Assembly: GCF_012769535.1 (NCBI RefSeq)
Contig: NZ_CP046565.1
Coordinates: 2,060,501 to 2,124,500, forward strand
Direction of reading: 5' to 3'
Source: Methylococcus geothermalis
GTDB taxonomy: Bacteria; Pseudomonadota; Gammaproteobacteria; Methylococcales; Methylococcaceae
DNA length: 64,000 bases
The position numbers and the translations under genes were made by a program. This document shows positions 51,984-60,128 of this stretch, in pieces; position 1 is the stretch's first letter; each line of letters begins with the position of its first letter. The notes under the pieces were generated by a model. It had not been told where the DNA came from and made no database searches. It saw nothing but the letters and a program-made list of their open reading frames with translations.

Positions 51984-52910
51984 ATGAAAAAGACTTTCGG
52001 TTTCGCGCTAAGCACGGCGCTCATCACAGTCCTGCTGTTTTCCGGTATGAACGAAGCATTCGCCAAACGTCTGGGCGGGGGAAGTTCTTTCGGGAGCAGG
52101 CCGTCGTACAGCGAACCCTATCGGCGTTCGACCGATGGCAATTCTTTCTCCCAAACGCAGCGGCCGGGTTACCAGCCCAGCCAGCCGGCCAGCGCCGCGA
52201 GCCAGCGCAACCAGGCGGTGCGCGAGGCGTATTCCCGCCGGGGTGGCTTGATGGGCATGCTCGGCGGTCTGGCGCTGGGCGGTCTGCTGGGAGCCATGCT
52301 GTTCGGCGGCGCTTTCGAGCATCTGAATTTTCTCGATATCCTTTTGTTCGCGGGGGTCGGCTATGGCCTCTACCGGCTGTTGGCTGCGCGCAGGCCCCAG
52401 CCTCAGCCTGCGGCGGGAGCCGGGTACTACCCCCATTCGGAACCTGCCACGGGCCTGAAGCCTTCTTCGGAACGTCCTGCATTCGATACCGATCTGCTGT
52501 CCCGTCGCGGACGAGCACAGCCGGGGCGGACCCTGCCGGCCGATTTCGACCCGGCCGGTTTTCTGAACGGTGCCAAGGCGGCCTACCGTCAGCTTCAAGC
52601 GGCTTGGGACGAGCGCGATCTGGGGACTCTGCGGGCCCTTGCGACCGACAAGGTGTTTGCCGAGCTGCAGGACCAGTTGCGGGCATCTGCCGAGCCTCAC
52701 CGCACGGAACTGCTGCGGGTCGACGCGGAAATCCTCGAGGTGAGCGACCGCGGCGACGAGCGTGAAGTTGCCGTCCTGTTCGACGTCACGCTGCGCGAGG
52801 CGCCAGCCGAAGAAGCGGCTGTGGTTCACGAGGTCTGGCACTTCGTGCGATCGCGTTCGAGCCGCCAGCCCACCTGGTTCCTGGACGGCATCCAGCAGGT
52901 CGAGGCCTGA
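51984..52910 (+). CDS. Tim44-like domain membrane protein
   Basis: A 308-residue protein with an N-terminal signal or membrane segment (about 1-25), a Gly/Ser/Gln-rich low-complexity linker (about 30-90), two hydrophobic stretches rich in Gly (about 90-140, LMGMLGGLALGGLLGAMLFGG and FLDILLFAGVGYGLYRLL), and a C-terminal Tim44-like NTF2 fold (about 185-305, FLNGAKAAYRQLQAAWDERD and EVWHFVRS). The family includes bacterial proteins of unknown role. I chose the ATG at 51984 with GAGGG upstream; an earlier ATG at 51957 is possible. Confidence 0.85.
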   Translation: MKKTFGFALSTALITVLLFSGMNEAFAKRLGGGSSFGSRPSYSEPYRRSTDGNSFSQTQRPGYQPSQPASAASQRNQAVREAYSRRGGLMGMLGGLALGGLLGAMLFGGAFEHLNFLDILLFAGVGYGLYRLLAARRPQPQPAAGAGYYPHSEPATGLKPSSERPAFDTDLLSRRGRAQPGRTLPADFDPAGFLNGAKAAYRQLQAAWDERDLGTLRALATDKVFAELQDQLRASAEPHRTELLRVDAEILEVSDRGDEREVAVLFDVTLREAPAEEAAVVHEVWHFVRSRSSRQPTWFLDGIQQVEA

Positions 52911-52942
52911 GAGGCCATCCCGGCCGGGAGCGATCCCATGGT

Positions 52943-53446
52943 TTGCAAGTGAGGGGCGTTCGTTTCCTCGCCGGTGCGGGCTTGCTCGCATCGGTGCTCT
53001 GGCTCGGCTATGGATATCTCCGGGGAGAGGGGCCGTCGCCGGATCTCGGCTTCACCACCATCAAGGGCGAAAGGGTGAATCTCGGCGACTGGCGCGGCCA
53101 CCCCGTGCTGATGGCGTTCTGGGCCAGCAATTGCCGCAGTTGCCTGGAAGAAATGCCGGAACTCGCCGCGCTGTTCCGGGATTACGAAGGACGCGGCCTG
53201 CGGATGGCGGCCGTGGCGATGCCTTACGATTTGCCAAGTCGGGTAGTGACCCTGGCCGGAAAGGAACGCTGGCCGTTTCCCGTCGCTCTCGATCCGCTGG
53301 GCGAGCTGGCCGGCGCGCTCAGGGTCGAACTGGTGCCGAACTGTTACCTGCTGAACGGCGACGGCGCGATCGTCGCAACGCGCCTTGGCAAACCCGATTT
53401 CCGCGAATTGCGGGAAGCGATAGACGAGCTGCTCCGGGAGGGATGA
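52943..53446 (+). CDS. TlpA-like periplasmic thioredoxin-fold protein
   Basis: A 167-residue protein with an N-terminal membrane anchor (about 6-26) and a TlpA/ResA-like thioredoxin fold: FWASNCRSCLEEMPEL with the redox pair C64/C67, then a Val-Pro cis-Pro loop (VELVPNCYLL). It likely reduces disulfides of membrane or periplasmic proteins, for example during cytochrome maturation. The start is uncertain: TTG at 52943 or GTG at 52949, both without a strong Shine-Dalgarno. It precedes hemJ by four bases, so they are probably co-transcribed. Confidence 0.85.
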   Translation: MQVRGVRFLAGAGLLASVLWLGYGYLRGEGPSPDLGFTTIKGERVNLGDWRGHPVLMAFWASNCRSCLEEMPELAALFRDYEGRGLRMAAVAMPYDLPSRVVTLAGKERWPFPVALDPLGELAGALRVELVPNCYLLNGDGAIVATRLGKPDFRELREAIDELLREG

Positions 53447-53450
53447 GCGC

Positions 53451-53873
53451 ATGTGGTTGAAAGCCTTTCACCTGATCTTCATGGTGACGTGGTTCGCCGG
53501 GTTGTTCTATCTGCCGCGACTGTTCGTCTACCACACCATGACTTCCGATGCGGTGGGCATTGCCCGATTCAAGATCATGGAAAGAAAACTGTTCTGGGGC
53601 ATCATGACCCCGGCGATGATCCTCACGCTCGCATTCGGTATCTGGATGCTGGCCGACTACGCCTGGGAGCTCTATGGCAGCAGCGGGTGGCTGCATGTCA
53701 AGTTGACGCTGGTGGCGCTTCTCGTCGGCTACCACCTCCTGTGCTGGCAATGGCTGCGGGATTTCGCCGAGGACCGCAATACCCGCAGCCATTTGTTCTA
53801 CCGCTGGGTCAATGAAGTCCCGGTGCTGTTTCTTTTCGCCATCGTCCTGCTCGCAAGTTTGAAACCCTTCTGA
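53451..53873 (+). CDS. hemJ: Protoporphyrinogen oxidase HemJ
   Basis: Integral membrane enzyme for oxidation of protoporphyrinogen IX to protoporphyrin IX in heme synthesis. The 140 residues form four membrane segments with the family pattern KAFHLIFMVTWFAGLFYLPRLFVYH (split here as KAFHLIFMVTWFAG and LFYLPRLFVYH), a conserved Lys in LHVKLTLV, and RWVNEVPVLFLFAIVLL at the end. This is the UPF0093 family. It sits between the TlpA-like gene and a second fmdB; the heme link with the nearby thioredoxin is suggestive only. Confidence 0.94.
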   Translation: MWLKAFHLIFMVTWFAGLFYLPRLFVYHTMTSDAVGIARFKIMERKLFWGIMTPAMILTLAFGIWMLADYAWELYGSSGWLHVKLTLVALLVGYHLLCWQWLRDFAEDRNTRSHLFYRWVNEVPVLFLFAIVLLASLKPF

Positions 53874-53886
53874 CGAGGAGCTTCGA

Positions 53887-54099
53887 ATGCCTACCTACGA
53901 CTATGCCTGCCAGTCCTGCAGCCGGGATTTCACCGTGATGCAGAAAATCAGCGATCCGCAGCCCGCCTGTCCGCACTGCGGTTCCGAGTCGGTGACCAAG
54001 AAGCTCTCGGCACCTGCCGTCCATGGCGGATCGAGTCATTCCTCGCCCCCTGTATCCGGCCACGGCTGCGGCATGGGCGGCTGCGGCTGCAAGCACTGA
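53887..54099 (+). CDS. FmdB-family zinc-ribbon protein (second copy)
   Basis: A 70-residue protein with two CxxC knuckles (CQSCS and CPHCG at about residues 8-33) and a Ser/Gly-rich tail ending in CGCKH. It follows hemJ by 13 bases. A different FmdB copy lies at 13584. The role is unknown. Confidence 0.85.
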   Translation: MPTYDYACQSCSRDFTVMQKISDPQPACPHCGSESVTKKLSAPAVHGGSSHSSPPVSGHGCGMGGCGCKH

Positions 54100-54171
54100 C
54101 CCTGTCCCAGTCCGTCCTCTGGCGGGTTCCGAGGCGGGACAGTCCCGGCGGGATTTTCCTTTCCGGTCCAC

Positions 54172-54939
54172 ATGGCGTCGAAACAACAACAGATTCATGA
54201 CCTGTGGGACGGGCTCGCCGAATTCGGGCCGACTCGTGTCAATGAGGCGCTCGACCATGCCATGGCCTCATTATGCGAGATGATCGGCGCGCAGCAGGCG
54301 TGCTGGTTCGGCGCGGTGCGCCTGGACTGCCGGGACGATCCGATCGACGGCTGGCGGGCCTGCGCCATTCGCTACCTTCACCCTCACCCCGAGCGGGATG
54401 CGGCCTATGCGGAGCATTGCCGCCGTCTCGATCGGGGCGACATCGACCCCAGCGTCATCGCCAATCTGCGCCATGCCGGCCGTTTCCGCGTCAGCATCCA
54501 GCACGAGATCGTGCCGCCCGGCTGGTACGACAGCGAGTTCTATCGCAATCTGTTCAAGCCCTTCGGCATCCGCGACGTCTGCTACATGGCGACCCCGGTC
54601 AACAGCGATATGGAATCCTGGTTCGGCTTCGAGCGCGTCGGTCCGGAAGCGCCTCTGTTCGGAGAGACAGAGCGTGCCCTGTTGGAGCAGGCCGGTCCGG
54701 CACTGAAATGGTTCCATCGAGAAGTCGCTCTGCATCATGGTCTGCTGATCGCCTCCAAGCCGCTCACCCCAGCCGAGCGACGGCTGCTTAACGCACTGTT
54801 CAGCGGCGCCTCCGAGGCCGAGATCGCCGAGCGGCTCGGCCTCACCCCCACCACAGTGCATACCTATGCCACCCGCATCTACCGAAAATTCGGCGTCAAA
54901 GGGCGCGCCGGCCTGAGTGCGCTGTGGCTGGGTCGTTGA
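54172..54939 (+). CDS. LuxR-type transcriptional regulator
   Basis: A 255-residue protein with a C-terminal LuxR/GerE helix-turn-helix (about residues 193-250; LTPAERRLLNALFSGASEAEIAERLGLTPTTVHTYATRIYRKFGVKGRAGL as a whole, key steps SEAEIAERLGL, TVHTYATRIYRKFGV). The N-terminal 190 residues (HDLWDGLAEFGP, ACWFGAVRLDC, GWYDSEFYRNLF) resemble a PAS/GAF-like sensor but no ligand site can be named. It has no adjacent LuxI-type synthase. A perfect 13-base palindrome lies 27 bases after its stop, upstream of the secreted-protein gene, making it a candidate regulator or target site. Confidence 0.85.
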   Translation: MASKQQQIHDLWDGLAEFGPTRVNEALDHAMASLCEMIGAQQACWFGAVRLDCRDDPIDGWRACAIRYLHPHPERDAAYAEHCRRLDRGDIDPSVIANLRHAGRFRVSIQHEIVPPGWYDSEFYRNLFKPFGIRDVCYMATPVNSDMESWFGFERVGPEAPLFGETERALLEQAGPALKWFHREVALHHGLLIASKPLTPAERRLLNALFSGASEAEIAERLGLTPTTVHTYATRIYRKFGVKGRAGLSALWLGR

Positions 54940-54965
54940 CTGTCAGAGTCGTATCGCCCCGTCTC

Positions 54966-54993
54966 TGAACAGTCTCTGAACAGAGACTGTTCA
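54966..54993. promoter_or_regulatory. Perfect 13-base palindrome after the LuxR-type gene
   Basis: TGAACAGTCTCTG and CAGAGACTGTTCA flank AA. It starts 27 bases after the LuxR-type stop. It may be a regulator operator or a hairpin terminator; a four-T stretch begins about six bases further on. Confidence 0.55.
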
Positions 54994-55107
54994 CCCCATT
55001 TTCTGCGGTTTACTCTTGCGACGATCTGATCCCAATGATCGTTAGTAATGTTCGGCATAAGTGACAAAGGTTTTAGAAACATCTTGTCATCGGGTCCTCA
55101 CGCTAAC

Positions 55108-55136
55108 CTCCTTTCTTACGGAAGGAAGGTTTTTCA
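55108..55136 (+). terminator. Imperfect hairpin followed by five T
   Basis: AACCT-CCTT pairs with AAGG-A-AGGTT around a short loop, followed by TTTTT. It would end read-through from the LuxR-type gene or lie in the leader of the secreted-protein gene. Confidence 0.4.
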
Positions 55137-55352
55137 TAGAGTAACAATTCTGGTGCCCAGCCCAACCGGCTTAGCCTGATCTACACAAAAAAGATGCAAT
55201 AGCGGAGATGGGAACTCATCACGAGCCATGGCGCCAAAATGATGTCAAGGGGCTCGCCAATAGCATGGGGTGTCCCGAATGGGGCAAAACACGGAAGGTA
55301 ATGAAGTTGAGTCGGTCAGCTTTACGACGCATTGTCTATTGAGGAGATGAGA

Positions 55353-58300
55353 ATGATGAAGCAGCTAATAAGCTATATGCGCTTGGCGATGCCCGCCTTG
55401 TGCCTGCTGTCGCTGGCGGTTCCGCCGGCGGAAGCCAAGAAGACGGACGACAAGTACAATCGTTTTATTACGTTCCAGAACGATTTTCCATTTACGGTGT
55501 ATCCTGTCATTCAGGTCCCGGCCGACATCTGCGACGGCGCCGCGGCTACCGGAGACAGACGGATTATCATTAACTATGACGCGAAGACAGAAGGGCTGCC
55601 AACGGGCAAGAAAATCACCGTCTGGATTCCGCGCGAGCAAAAACAGGTGATTGTCGACGGGAAGAAAGTCTACAAGAACTGTTGGTATCAAAGCGGGCGT
55701 GTCTATATTTTCCCCGTGGCTCTAAAAACGTACGAGGCCAATATAGTCAAATTGGACCCCTTGCAGACAAAAGTAATCACCAAATTTGACGATCCGACGC
55801 ATCCGTCGGAGGTTGTCGACTGTTACAAGGGGGACAATAACGCCGAAGGTGACGCAGTCAAGGGAAGCTGCAAGACGGGTGTCTCCGGTGCCAGCTATTC
55901 CGTCGATGCGCCCGCGCAGTTGGCCGAATTTACCTTCGACGCGGACAATCCCACGGATCAAAACATGGATACCGGCGATCCGATGGCGGATATCGACGTG
56001 TCCATGGTCGACGAACTGTATATTCCCGTGGCCGGCTCCGTCGCCAATCATGGCGCCACGGGCTACATGGGCGGCTCCTCCGCGACCGTCACCACAAATG
56101 GCGTCAATGACCTGACTCAATTCAAGAAGCGGATCGATGGTTTCCTTACCGATCCGGACGGCCACGGTGGAAGGAAAAAGGTATGGCCCGTATTCGCGGC
56201 TTACACGAGCCAGTATTTTAATTCCCCGAATAAAACAATAAATACCTTCAGCGATCTGTTGCCGAAGGAATTGGGTAAGAACGGGGGGAACACCATCATC
56301 CCGCACTTTCCTGGCGGCTATAACAGTGTAGACATGACACTGACACGAGCCAATTCGACAATTTATTATACGGGGACTGACTATGTGCAGGATAAAGGTT
56401 ACTTTATTGCCGGGATGGAAGGATGCGATAAGAAAAAGCTGATCTTCTGCAATCCAAGTCAAGTTCAGCCCTACATCGATCGTTGGATGTTCTGGGTAAA
56501 ACAGAAGGACAATCCAGGGTTTTGCGCGGATAAGACGAATTTGGAAAAACTGCAGTGGCCGGATCATGTTTGCAAGTTCAACAGCAAGAAGGCCGTTCAG
56601 GACTGCACATTCAAGCACCAGTACTTCTGTGAGAAGTTCCAGGAGAGCGTCAAAGTGGTTTGGAACCATTTCACCACCGATGCTGTCGACGGATTTTATC
56701 CAAATCAAGATAAGATCTGGGGGAAATGCGGGTTTCATACAAAACCGTATCCCACCGATGAAAATACCAAGAATGCCTGCATCATTCACCAAATCGTAGG
56801 CTATGATTCGAAAGTTCTCGGCGGTGACCTGCCGGGGCGGGTCCAAGCGCTTCTGCGTGGCGTTGCCTTTGAAGCCGATGATCCTTACGATCCCAATGCT
56901 CCGAGCGTCCCCAAGGCGGACGTCCAACAGTGGCAGTTTGATCCGTTCTTGACGTTTGCGGCGCCGTACGAGAGCCAATTCAATCTGAACCCCTATACTC
57001 GCCTGGTACATAACGTAAAGGACGGGATAGGCTCGGTGTCCTATGCGTTCTCGATCGATGACAAATACGGCAACTTCCGTGACGCGGCGTCGGGATTTAC
57101 CGTCGATGCCGGCGGCGTGACCGCACTGGAGAACAAGCGCCCTTACGATCCCTACCAGCAGTACACCGTGACCTGGGGATATAACCGGGATCAGTTCAGT
57201 CTCGCCTGGCTGGATACCGGAATCAGCATCGAGGGCATAAAGGCCAAGCTGGAGCAGATCGCCGACAACCATGGCAAGCGTCCGTTCCTGCTCAGGCAGG
57301 GCGATAAGCTGGCCGTGTTGGGACACGACACCAGCGGTGGGTGGCAGTTGACCAATCCGCTGACCACGAAGTCCGATCTGGAGGCTCTGGCGGCCCAGGA
57401 AATGGAGAACAGCAAGGGCAAGAACCACACCTATCAGGATTTGATCGACCGCGTTTTCCTCAAGAAGCCGGCGGACGTGTTTCCCCCGCAGGCGCTGAAC
57501 GTCGATGCCGTCAATGAACAGGCGATCGGCGTGCTGGATTTCGATGTGGACACGGGCTGGCCCGCCGGCGAAGCGCGACTGTACGATCAGATCGCTCTGA
57601 AGAAAGCCGATATTCCCCAAGCCAACAACTGGGTAAGCCTGACGACCTGTGGTCATCAGGTACCGATCCGGGGCCCGGGAGCCCAAACGCTCCCGTTGGG
57701 ATACGACACTGCTAAAGGCTATCTGCCGTGCGACATCGTGGCGAAGGATAAGTTTGGCGACGAGCTGAAACTGAGGATGGCGCCCGAAAAGAAAACCGGC
57801 ATCGTCGATATTTACACCGGGTCGAAAGTGACGGACTGGACCGCTCTATGGGGCTTTCCGACAGGAAAGAAACATACCGGCGCACCTCCGGTGACTTCGG
57901 ACCTGAACGCAAAGGATCTGCAGTATTGCATCGATAATTCCAGCGCTTATTTCAGCGTTTCCGGCTTTTGCAACAATGTGAACGTATCCGCCGTCTGGGC
58001 CGGCGCGCCCTTGGCGCGCGATGTGGTTTACATGGGACTCGACTATGTGAACATGCCACGGGTCGGTGTTTCCATCGCTCAGCCGCCGAAAAAAGGGCCG
58101 GATCCTGATGCGGTGTTCTGGCCCAACGGCGCCAAGGTGACAGGTGAACTGATGCCGGATGGGGTGACCGTCCATGTTACGTGGCCGAAAGCCATCATAA
58201 CGTCAGGCAAGCCGCTCAACTATTCCCTGACCTTTGGCGGACAATTCCAGGCATCCTGCAATACGCAACACAATCCGGATATCAATCCCTATACGTATTG

Positions 58301-58430
58301 TGATGTGAAGATCACGAAAGGTGACAAGACGCCCAAGAAGATGGACGTGGTGGCCATCAACTACACGGGGACGCCTGTGACGCAGTCGGTCCTTCTTTCG
58401 GGAACATTTACGCCAGGGGTTCGCCCTTGA
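55353..58430 (+). CDS. Large secreted protein of unknown function
   Basis: A 1,025-residue exported protein. A signal peptide covers about residues 1-28 (cleavage after AEA). Residues about 35-135 (FITFQNDFPFTVYPVIQV and a run of beta strands) resemble a thaumatin- or GH64-like N-terminal beta fold, but this is a weak guess. The rest has many cysteines, NXT/aromatic-rich beta strands and a glycoside-hydrolase-like density of Trp/Tyr. No catalytic motif is recognised. GAGGAG lies six bases before the ATG at 55353. Base composition is lower in GC than the housekeeping genes, suggesting transfer. A strong hairpin (58479-58503) follows. Confidence 0.6.
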   Translation: MMKQLISYMRLAMPALCLLSLAVPPAEAKKTDDKYNRFITFQNDFPFTVYPVIQVPADICDGAAATGDRRIIINYDAKTEGLPTGKKITVWIPREQKQVIVDGKKVYKNCWYQSGRVYIFPVALKTYEANIVKLDPLQTKVITKFDDPTHPSEVVDCYKGDNNAEGDAVKGSCKTGVSGASYSVDAPAQLAEFTFDADNPTDQNMDTGDPMADIDVSMVDELYIPVAGSVANHGATGYMGGSSATVTTNGVNDLTQFKKRIDGFLTDPDGHGGRKKVWPVFAAYTSQYFNSPNKTINTFSDLLPKELGKNGGNTIIPHFPGGYNSVDMTLTRANSTIYYTGTDYVQDKGYFIAGMEGCDKKKLIFCNPSQVQPYIDRWMFWVKQKDNPGFCADKTNLEKLQWPDHVCKFNSKKAVQDCTFKHQYFCEKFQESVKVVWNHFTTDAVDGFYPNQDKIWGKCGFHTKPYPTDENTKNACIIHQIVGYDSKVLGGDLPGRVQALLRGVAFEADDPYDPNAPSVPKADVQQWQFDPFLTFAAPYESQFNLNPYTRLVHNVKDGIGSVSYAFSIDDKYGNFRDAASGFTVDAGGVTALENKRPYDPYQQYTVTWGYNRDQFSLAWLDTGISIEGIKAKLEQIADNHGKRPFLLRQGDKLAVLGHDTSGGWQLTNPLTTKSDLEALAAQEMENSKGKNHTYQDLIDRVFLKKPADVFPPQALNVDAVNEQAIGVLDFDVDTGWPAGEARLYDQIALKKADIPQANNWVSLTTCGHQVPIRGPGAQTLPLGYDTAKGYLPCDIVAKDKFGDELKLRMAPEKKTGIVDIYTGSKVTDWTALWGFPTGKKHTGAPPVTSDLNAKDLQYCIDNSSAYFSVSGFCNNVNVSAVWAGAPLARDVVYMGLDYVNMPRVGVSIAQPPKKGPDPDAVFWPNGAKVTGELMPDGVTVHVTWPKAIITSGKPLNYSLTFGGQFQASCNTQHNPDINPYTYCDVKITKGDKTPKKMDVVAINYTGTPVTQSVLLSGTFTPGVRP

Positions 58431-58478
58431 TCATGTGCGATCGGTCGTAAGGGTAGGCGAATAGTGGTACCGCGGATT

Positions 58479-58503
58479 GGGGCGGGGTCAGCTCCCCCGC
58501 CCC
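58479..58503 (+). terminator. Nine-base G/C hairpin downstream of the large secreted protein
   Basis: GGGGCGGGG and CCCCGCCCC flank seven bases, starting 49 bases after the stop and followed by GAGTTTCC. The short T stretch makes it a plausible terminator. Confidence 0.55.
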
Positions 58504-58576
58504 GAGTTTCCGGGATATTGTCGTGAGGAGTCCGGACGGCAATACCAATAACACTCCATTTAGAGAGGGATATATC

Positions 58577-58990
58577 ATGAAGACAAAGTTGATGTTATGC
58601 GCATGTGTTTCCATGTTGAGCTTGGCCACTTCCTTCGACGCTGTCGGCAAGGAATATTGCTCTATCAAAACTCTCAAAGGCACATATGCGTATTTCAGTC
58701 AAGGGTATTACGCGGGCAATCCGTATGCCGAAAGCGGGATGGAGTCCTATAACGGCGCCGGTAACGTCGTCAACACATATACCGATAGCTTGGGCCGTGT
58801 GAATGCAGGCGATACCGCGACCTACGTCATGGGCGAGGATTGCCATGGGACAGTTACCTATGGTTCGGGCAGCGTCTACAACATCTATGTCAGTCCGAAC
58901 GGCGATAGTATGACCTATATTCTGACCTCAGGCGATGGCGTTATTGCCGGCACCAGTCGCCGCGTTTCGAACAAGCTCATTCTCAAGTAA
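58577..58990 (+). CDS. Small secreted protein of unknown function
   Basis: A 137-residue exported protein. The N-terminal signal peptide is about 24 residues. The mature part is beta-rich with repeated Gly-Tyr-Ser/Thr strands: SGMESYNGAGNVVNTYTDS, then a strand pair around ATYVMGEDCHGTVTYGSGSV. This resembles small beta-barrel families whose role is unknown. GAGAGGGAT precedes the ATG. It lies 146 bases downstream of the large secreted protein and shares its lower GC content, so the two may belong together. Confidence 0.6.
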   Translation: MKTKLMLCACVSMLSLATSFDAVGKEYCSIKTLKGTYAYFSQGYYAGNPYAESGMESYNGAGNVVNTYTDSLGRVNAGDTATYVMGEDCHGTVTYGSGSVYNIYVSPNGDSMTYILTSGDGVIAGTSRRVSNKLILK

Positions 58991-58993
58991 CAG

Positions 58994-59012
58994 ATATCAT
59001 CAGATATGATAT
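58994..59012. terminator. A/T-rich hairpin after the small secreted protein
   Basis: ATATCAT and ATGATAT flank CAGAT, starting four bases after the stop. The stem is A/T-rich, so it is a weak terminator candidate. Confidence 0.35.
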
Positions 59013-59184
59013 TCTTCATTTCTCAGCTTCATATGCGAAGCTTCCAGGCTGTCCGGGGCTCCACAACACCCTTCAAAATATGCATTCCGCCGGGCCTGTC
59101 TAATTCCAACGCGTGACGGGCACAAGGGGGGCAGGGGGGCATCGCTACGCAGATTCAGACTGATCTTGGAAGTCGCCGGCGATT

Positions 59185-59209
59185 GGTGGAGCCGATTTAC
59201 GGCTCCACC
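59185..59209 (-). terminator. Ten-base hairpin terminating fabI
   Basis: GGTGGAGCCG and CGGCTCCACC flank five bases, eight bases beyond the fabI stop on the - strand. The perfect stem fits an intrinsic terminator, though only a short A/T stretch follows on that strand. Confidence 0.6.
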
Positions 59210-59216
59210 GCTGGGC

Positions 59217-59999
59217 TCAAAAGCTCGACAAGCCGACGAAGTTGTAGCCGGCATCTACATAGAGAATCTCGCCGGTGATGCCGGAGGCGAGATCCGAGCA
59301 GAGGAAGGCGGCGGCGTTGCCGACTTCTTCGATGGTGACGTTCTTTCGCAGCGGCGAGGCCTGTTCGGCCTTCGCCAGCATTTCCCGGAAGTTGGCGATG
59401 CCGGAGGCGGCCAGCGTCCGGATGGCGCCGGCGGACACGGCGTTCACCCGGGTGCCTTCCGGTCCCAGCGAATAGGCCAGATAGCGGACGTTGGCTTCCA
59501 GACTGGCTTTGGCGACGCCCATCACGTTGTAGTTGGGGACGGCGCGTTCGGCGCCCAAGTACGACAGGGTGAGCAAAGAGCCGTTGCGGCCGGCCATCAT
59601 CGCCCGGCCGGCCTTGGCCAGGGCGGTGAAACTGTAGGAGCTGATGTCGTGGGCGATGCGGAAGTTCTCGCGGGTGACGGCGTCGATGTAGGAGCCTTCC
59701 AGGGCTTCGCGGGGGGCGAAGGCCACCGAGTGGACGATGCAGTCGAGGCCGTCCCAGTGCTTGGCTAGATCGGTGAACAACTGGTCGATTTCGGTGTCGC
59801 TGGAGACATCGCAAGGCAGGACGATGGAGGAGCCGCATTCGGCGGCCAGCTTTTCCACGCGTTCCTTGAGCTTTTCGTTCTGGTAGGTGAAAGCGATCTC
59901 CGCGCCTTGCGCTTTCATCGCTTCGGCGATGCCCCAGGCGATGGAACGGTTGCTGGCGACGCCGACGATGAGTACGCGCTTGTCTTGCATGAAGCCCAT
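59217..59999 (-). CDS. fabI: Enoyl-[acyl-carrier-protein] reductase (NADH) FabI
   Basis: Reduces trans-2-enoyl-ACP in the last step of each fatty-acid elongation cycle; the target of triclosan. The 260-residue SDR protein has the N-terminal [13 protein letters not shown] dinucleotide loop, [16 protein letters not shown] with Tyr147 and Tyr157, and Lys164 in GVAKASLE, matching the E. coli FabI Tyr156/Lys163 geometry. I chose the ATG at 59999 with AAGGAG eight bases upstream; longer readings add non-family residues. The gene is divergent from the ABC transporter genes and alone on its strand. Confidence 0.98.
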   Translation of the reverse strand: MGFMQDKRVLIVGVASNRSIAWGIAEAMKAQGAEIAFTYQNEKLKERVEKLAAECGSSIVLPCDVSSDTEIDQLFTDLAKHWDGLDCIVHSVAFAPREALEGSYIDAVTRENFRIAHDISSYSFTALAKAGRAMMAGRNGSLLTLSYLGAERAVPNYNVMGVAKASLEANVRYLAYSLGPEGTRVNAVSAGAIRTLAASGIANFREMLAKAEQASPLRKNVTIEEVGNAAAFLCSDLASGITGEILYVDAGYNFVGLSSF

Positions 60000-60094
60000 G
60001 GGGATGCTCCTTCGGGATGGGATCTTGGAAAAGGCGCAGAGTATCGCCAAGGGTTCAAGGGCTGTCCAGCGCTATCGTGTCCGCAGGGTTCGCG

Positions 60095-60100
60095 TATAAT
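60095..60100 (+). promoter_or_regulatory. -10 element of the ABC transporter operon
   Basis: A perfect TATAAT lies 29 bases before the GTG start of the binding-protein gene, in the divergent spacer with fabI. The -35 region is weak. Confidence 0.5.
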
Positions 60101-60128
60101 TGCGCACCTTTTTAATGGGCTCGGATTA

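Larger units (their letters stand above)
54940..55352. other. 413-base gap between the LuxR-type gene and the secreted-protein gene
   Basis: No gene is apparent. It contains direct repeats of GTCTCTGAACA (54961-54971 and 54972-54982) inside a perfect palindrome (54966-54993). A terminator-like hairpin with a five-T run follows at 55108-55136. The rest is A/T-richer than the surrounding DNA. GAGGAG at 55341-55346 is the ribosome-binding site of the next gene. Confidence 0.55.
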
